Below are positions 4,812 through 8,473 of a DNA stretch of 8,473 nt, one piece after another. Made by a program: the position numbers and the translations under genes. How positions within the stretch are numbered: the first letter of the stretch is position 1; every line of letters begins with the position of its first letter. Source of the DNA: JBBTWG01 sp038062935. Its GTDB lineage: Bacteria; Patescibacteriota; Gracilibacteria; UBA1369; UBA12463. Where the stretch lies: assembly GCA_038062935.1 (NCBI GenBank), contig JBBTWG010000022.1, positions 1 through 8,473 of the forward strand, given 5' to 3'. Under the pieces are notes generated by a model. The model was not told the DNA's origin. It worked only from the letters and a program-made list of their open reading frames with translations, and searched no databases.

Positions 4812-7130
4812 CTACACCTCCCCAACTTCTCCCAAAATCTGTTTGAGCATGAAGGCAAATTCGCCGCGTGTGACTTGCTTTGCGAAGTCAAAAAGGGCGT
4901 ATGGGGCGATGCGTTTTTCGTAGGCTTTGTCCATGTAGGGGAGATACCACGGCGTCCTCTGGCTTGTTGGTTTCCAGGTTGGAATTTCGAAAATATTGAA
5001 TGCCATTTTCAGGAACTCTGCGAGCTGGACGGCTTTATATGGTTCAAATTTATTGAATTTATTGCTTCCGATAATGCCTTTTGCTTTGGCGTAGCGAATG
5101 TATTTCACAAATGGTGTGCTGCTTTTGGTATCGGAGAAATTTACTTTTGACCGCTCATCCCACACGTAACTGTCGATTTCACGTCGCGCCTGTTCGTCTT
5201 TTTTGCCAAGGTTTTTTTTGCGTTCGTCGAAATGAATTTTTGCTTCGACGAGAATTTCTATGGCTTGTGCCTTTGTGACTTTGTCTTCTGGTCCGAAATT
5301 TCCTTTTGCGAAAACTTCCATATAGTCTCGTTCTTTGAGATAGGTGATTTCACCTTCGTAGCGATGATAATTTAAATCTTTGAAGACGGTGTTCAGGCTT
5401 CCGAGCTGTGCCTGCTGCGGGCTCACGTATTTTTCTCCGAACTGGAAAGAGCTCAAGATTTTCTTGAAATCTGGCAAATATTTGTCATAGTTCAGGTCTT
5501 TGTCGAGATAGTCGATGAGAAAATAATACTTCCCACTTCTCAAATAGAGCATGGTCTCTTTTTTGATCTTGCCGTCTTTGTCCTCATAACTCAGCGTGAG
5601 AGACCAGCCATCGAGACCTCCGATATTCACATCTTCTTTTTTGGCGAGAATTTTGATCTGGCCACTTTGCTGATAACGCTTGAGAAGTTCTTCAAAAATT
5701 TCTTTGTTATCCATTTGCTGCTCGCTGCTCGAAAGTTTGTCGTATGTGACGATGATGCTGCTGTCAGCGTTATCACTTCTGGTGAATTCGAGGAGTGAAG
5801 TTGTGACTCCTGTAGAGCCCATTGGAGTCTTCTGAACGAACCAATCATCTGTCGTTTCTACAGAAAATTTTGGGTTGTCGAATGTGAATTTTTGTATTTT
5901 TTGCGGGGAATTTTCTGCTGGTGTCAGAATCTGAAATGTTTTCAAGATCTCTTCGTGCGCTTTCACTGATTTTTCTTTGTTCTGAAGATCGATGTCGTAG
6001 TCGATCGTGATGACACTGTACCCGTATGGAATAACATACGTCACGTACTCTTTGTTTGATGAATTGTAGTTGATGCGATGGGCAAAAATTCCGTTCAGAA
6101 AGGTTTGATTTCTCGTATATCCTGTGACGTAGTTTTTGTTGTCATCGAATCCTTCGAACATCTTGTCCAGATGCGGTTTCCCGACTTTGTAGGGATAGAG
6201 CTTGTTGGTGATGGTCATCCAACTTTCGTTGCCCTCGATCGTGTTTTTGAGGAGTACGAGATCTCTGGTGATGTAGTCAAATCTCCAGTTCTCTTTTGAT
6301 TCAATTTTGAAATGCGGATAATCACTTTGCTCATACTTTTTTGTTGCTTTTGCTTTGTTGATCGTACTTTTCTGCTGTATCAAAAATTTCTTTGCTTTTT
6401 CGTTGACGGTTGGGCTTTTGACTTTGTTTTCATCGATCCATTTTTCTGCACCTTTGAGGTCCAGGATGTATCCAAGATTATCCTGGCGAGAAATCAAAAA
6501 GCTCGGAATTCCTATGAAATTTCCTTGTGTGTCGAGAGCTGTTCCGCCAGAATTTCCGCCACTGACGGCTGCGTCAGTTTTCATGTATCGGACGCCGTTT
6601 TCGTCGCTTGATCCGCTGATTTGTCCTTCGGTGATCGTCACTGTTTCTTTCCCTGTGTTTGGGTATCCGACGATCTGGATTTTATCTCCGGTTTTTGCGT
6701 TTCCAGCATTTTTGTAGGAGAGAAATGGGAATGATGTCGGTATGACATTGCCCGTGAAATCGATTGGATCGATTTTGAGCAGAGCAATATCCATTTCTTT
6801 GTTTGCGGCAATGAGTGACGCTGAGTAATTGCAGAATGGACTTTTTTCCTGACTGAGCGTGAAGCACACTTCAAATGTTTCGTATGCGTCGTCGTTTTCA
6901 TCTTTGATGACGTGATTATTGGTCACAATAATTCCCGAAGGATCGATAATCGTTCCTGATCCAGAAAGCATTCTCTGAACATCACCAACATAGGCGTATT
7001 GATAGGAATAAATTTGGACTGTCGGAAGCGCAACGGGAGTTTCGGCGCTGGTGGGAGCTGGGAGGGCGGTGAGCGTGAGTATGGTTGCGAGCAGAATAGC
7101 GAGGAACTTGTGACTTGTGACTTGTGACAT
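4812..7130 (-). CDS. Secreted HtrA-like (S1C trypsin fold) serine protease with C-terminal SLH region
   Basis: 772 residues. The first eight (MSQVTSHK) are encoded by heptamer repeats; residues 9-29 are a Sec signal peptide (hydrophobic, ending TSA|ET). Residues ~55-215 are a trypsin-like domain of DegP/HtrA type: H73 in TNNHV, D114 in MDIALLKI and S194 in GGNSGG form the triad, so it should be active. C89 and C100 could form a disulfide. No PDZ domain follows, unlike classical HtrA. Instead, residues ~270-402 and ~415-566 are two alpha-beta domains starting with short aromatic strands (YPHFKIESKENW; PKFSVETTDDW), possibly PsbP-like. Residues ~580-770 hold three S-layer homology-like segments (FKDLNYHRY.., NFSDTKSSTPF.., WYLPYMDKAYEK..), which normally bind cell-wall polymers, so the protease is probably held at the surface. 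The likely role is surface or S-layer protein processing or quality control; the substrate is unknown. No Shine-Dalgarno precedes ATG 7130, and an in-frame stop lies just upstream. Confidence 0.88.
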   Translation of the reverse strand: MSQVTSHKFLAILLATILTLTALPAPTSAETPVALPTVQIYSYQYAYVGDVQRMLSGSGTIIDPSGIIVTNNHVIKDENDDAYETFEVCFTLSQEKSPFCNYSASLIAANKEMDIALLKIDPIDFTGNVIPTSFPFLSYKNAGNAKTGDKIQIVGYPNTGKETVTITEGQISGSSDENGVRYMKTDAAVSGGNSGGTALDTQGNFIGIPSFLISRQDNLGYILDLKGAEKWIDENKVKSPTVNEKAKKFLIQQKSTINKAKATKKYEQSDYPHFKIESKENWRFDYITRDLVLLKNTIEGNESWMTITNKLYPYKVGKPHLDKMFEGFDDNKNYVTGYTRNQTFLNGIFAHRINYNSSNKEYVTYVIPYGYSVITIDYDIDLQNKEKSVKAHEEILKTFQILTPAENSPQKIQKFTFDNPKFSVETTDDWFVQKTPMGSTGVTTSLLEFTRSDNADSSIIVTYDKLSSSEQQMDNKEIFEELLKRYQQSGQIKILAKKEDVNIGGLDGWSLTLSYEDKDGKIKKETMLYLRSGKYYFLIDYLDKDLNYDKYLPDFKKILSSFQFGEKYVSPQQAQLGSLNTVFKDLNYHRYEGEITYLKERDYMEVFAKGNFGPEDKVTKAQAIEILVEAKIHFDERKKNLGKKDEQARREIDSYVWDERSKVNFSDTKSSTPFVKYIRYAKAKGIIGSNKFNKFEPYKAVQLAEFLKMAFNIFEIPTWKPTSQRTPWYLPYMDKAYEKRIAPYALFDFAKQVTRGEFAFMLKQILGEVGEV
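4815..4821 (-). promoter_or_regulatory. Ribosome binding site of the zinc-ribbon gene, inside the protease gene end
   Basis: GGAGGTG on the minus strand immediately before the protease stop TAG (4814-4812). It is a strong match but lies 12 bases from the ATG at 4802, longer than usual. The overlap with the protease coding end suggests translational coupling. Confidence 0.5.
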
Positions 7131-7161
7131 GTGACCCAGGATTTAGGATGTAGGATTTAGG
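7106..7161. repeat. Tandem 7-bp repeats spanning the protease start codon
   Basis: Eight heptamers in uninterrupted register on the plus strand: ACTTGTG three times, ACATGTG, ACCCAGG, ATTTAGG, ATGTAGG, ATTTAGG. The protease ATG lies in the ACATGTG unit (start base 7130). Three units lie inside the coding sequence and four upstream, where a ribosome site would be expected. Because 7 is not a multiple of 3, a change of one or two units inside the coding part would shift the frame. Confidence 0.85.
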
Positions 7162-7176
7162 AAAGCTTGGGAGGTC

Positions 7177-7206
7177 AGTGTACTGCTCCCTTTTTTCTGG
7201 CGTCAA
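7177..7206 (-). promoter_or_regulatory. Candidate sigma-70-like promoter for the protease/zinc-ribbon unit
   Basis: On the minus strand TTGACG (7206-7201) is followed after 18 bases by TACACT (7182-7177), in the 113-base gap between the prepilin stop and the protease start. TTGACG matches five of six bases of the -35 consensus and TACACT four of six of the -10. The leader would be about 40 bases and include the heptamer repeats. It is also possible that the prepilin transcript simply reads through. Confidence 0.4.
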
Positions 7207-7243
7207 CGTTTTTGGACTTTGTTTTGGTGCTTCCGGATTGACT

Positions 7244-8461
7244 TCATTGCATTCTAATGGCGTCACAGCCGGCTCCTATACACTCCATGTGTGGTGGATA
7301 GCTTTTCACTTCTTCGAAGACGGCTGGTGTGACTTTTTTCTCCAGACGTATACGTGGAGAATTTTTTCCGTTCACGAGATTGGCAATAGGCTGGATCTCC
7401 AATACGATTGTCACCGTGGGCTGATGAAGGAAGTATTTGGCGTTCATTTCTTTTTCAGAAAATCCTTTGAGAGGATCTTCTCCTTCGCTGTAGGCCTTGA
7501 GTGGATCTTCCACGGGACTGATGAAAAATTCTGCGGAAATGACATCGATCCGTTTGGAAGAGATCGGAATGAAATTTTTGTCGTGGGTATCATCTCCATC
7601 GGCAAGATCTTCCACATCGGGTACTTTGACACTCAAATCCGCTGTGGAATTTTTTGTGTTCATTGGCTTGACACTGCCATCTTTGGTACACACATCTTTG
7701 CTGCAGGTGAAAATTTTGTCGTATTTCACCGTGTTTGATTGACCTTCTGTTGTCTGCTCCTTCGTGATCATTTCAGCGAGACTCAGGACGTGCGCATCTT
7801 TTGAAGATTCATCACTCGCCGTGATGGTGAATTTTTCTGGAGCGATGAGAATCTTCCTGTCTCCTTCGGGACTCACGAGATATAGATGCTTCACGCAGAC
7901 GTAATTTCTTTTGTTGATTTTGAGTTCGTTGAGTGCACTGAAATCGTCGCAGAAAATTTTCTTTTCGGATGCTAGACTCTTGCTCTGATTCGCTGAAATA
8001 TCTTGATTTGGAACCATGAAGGCATTTCCTTCGCCTGGGAGGAGATCGGTGCGAACAGGGTTTCGACCTGTGTTTACGCAGTTTTCTGCTGCGGCGTCCT
8101 TGCCATCACTACTCTGGAGAACGTCACAATGATTTTGTTTACCTTTTGCCACTTGGTCGGAATAATAAAACTGTGATGCATATTGTCCGAAATTCATACC
8201 GAAATCTCCACCGATGACGAGGCGATTGAAATATTCTTCGTAATCAATAGAACTATTCGAAATCTCGCGGACGAGCTTATTCATGAGAAATTCTCCATCA
8301 TCGAAGAGAACTTGTTTGTCATTGAACGCCCCTGAAACGCGGCTCGTATTGATGAAAAAAACGAGTACAAGCGACGTGAGCATCGCGAAGAGAGAGGAGG
8401 CGATGAGCATTTCGACGAGAGTGAAGGCCGGGGAGGACTTGTGACTTGTGACGTGTGACAT
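7244..8461 (-). CDS. Prepilin-like protein with type IV pilin N-terminal methylation motif (PilW/GspJ-like size)
   Basis: 405 residues. The leader MSHVTSHKSSPA is followed by FTLVEMLIASSLF, the class III prepilin signal: cleavage by a PilD-type peptidase would fall between A12 and F13 (Ala rather than the usual Gly at -1), with the conserved Glu at +5 (E17). Residues ~13-38 form the hydrophobic helix that anchors pilins in the membrane and packs in the filament. The rest is a large C-terminal domain with eight cysteines in four close pairs (112/128, 171/189, 253/258, 394/399), likely disulfides outside the cell. A small internal repeat, DPLKAYSEGE / DPLKGFSEKE, occurs at 319-338. The size is nearer to minor pilins or pseudopilins (PilW, GspJ) than to major pilins, so it is probably a minor or tip component. 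Only 12 bases upstream are visible and show no ribosome site. The ATG lies inside heptamer repeats. Confidence 0.85.
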   Translation of the reverse strand: MSHVTSHKSSPAFTLVEMLIASSLFAMLTSLVLVFFINTSRVSGAFNDKQVLFDDGEFLMNKLVREISNSSIDYEEYFNRLVIGGDFGMNFGQYASQFYYSDQVAKGKQNHCDVLQSSDGKDAAAENCVNTGRNPVRTDLLPGEGNAFMVPNQDISANQSKSLASEKKIFCDDFSALNELKINKRNYVCVKHLYLVSPEGDRKILIAPEKFTITASDESSKDAHVLSLAEMITKEQTTEGQSNTVKYDKIFTCSKDVCTKDGSVKPMNTKNSTADLSVKVPDVEDLADGDDTHDKNFIPISSKRIDVISAEFFISPVEDPLKAYSEGEDPLKGFSEKEMNAKYFLHQPTVTIVLEIQPIANLVNGKNSPRIRLEKKVTPAVFEEVKSYPPHMECIGAGCDAIRMQ

Positions 8462-8471
8462 GTGACAGGGT
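8437..8471. repeat. Tandem 7-bp repeats spanning the prepilin start codon
   Basis: On the plus strand the units are ACTTGTG, ACTTGTG, ACGTGTG, ACATGTG and a degenerate ACAGGGT, running to the window end. The prepilin ATG (start base 8461) lies in the ACATGTG unit, exactly as in the protease tract, and three units are translated as the leader segment SHVTSHK. The tract may continue past the window. Confidence 0.8.
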
Positions 8472-8473
8472 TA

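Noticed and set aside
7244..7246. UGA read as glycine (genetic code 25) at the prepilin end
   Set aside because: The frame beyond it is not protein-like, the following gene has its own start, and no TGA interrupts the long frames as would be expected if it coded for glycine.
7178..7738. 186-codon plus-strand frame opposite the prepilin gene
   Set aside because: It is antisense to the prepilin, which has a clear FTLVE motif; the product is unrecognisable.

Overview
The window looks like a piece of a cell-envelope and secretome region from an uncultivated bacterium of the Patescibacteria (CPR) type, possibly Peregrinibacteria-like. That placement is inference. It rests on compact minus-strand genes, a large prepilin-like protein, an S-layer-homology protease and large secreted repeat proteins. 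TGA is a genuine stop for two genes and no TGA is read through in the long frames, so the window gives no sign of the UGA=Gly code of Gracilibacteria/Absconditabacteria.

All five supported genes lie on the minus strand, so transcription runs from high to low coordinates. In that order they are: (i) a prepilin-like protein (8461-7244); (ii) a secreted HtrA-like serine protease with a C-terminal SLH region (7130-4812); (iii) a small double zinc-ribbon protein (4802-4395), nine bases downstream of the protease and probably cotranscribed with it; (iv) after a 457-base gap holding a 183-base near-palindrome, a lipoprotein (3937-3095); (v) 30 bases further on, a very large secreted protein that runs off the left edge (3064 to 1). 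The last gene is the largest in the window. It has a signal peptide, an M23 metallopeptidase domain with all expected zinc and catalytic residues, LGFP-like repeats, a Cys-rich segment, eleven MopE-type EICDGxDNDCDG..DE motifs and the start of a proline tract.

Four of the five products carry export signals: one prepilin leader, two Sec signal peptides and one lipobox. The region therefore reads as envelope functions: surface proteolysis, peptidoglycan or peptide cleavage, a pilus/pseudopilus component and metal-binding surface repeats. No pathway can be assigned.

The most unusual non-coding features are two tracts of 7-bp tandem repeats that contain the start codons of the prepilin and the protease, and the long foldback sequence at 4162-4344. 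By eye, codon use left of the foldback is richer in C-ending codons than to its right.
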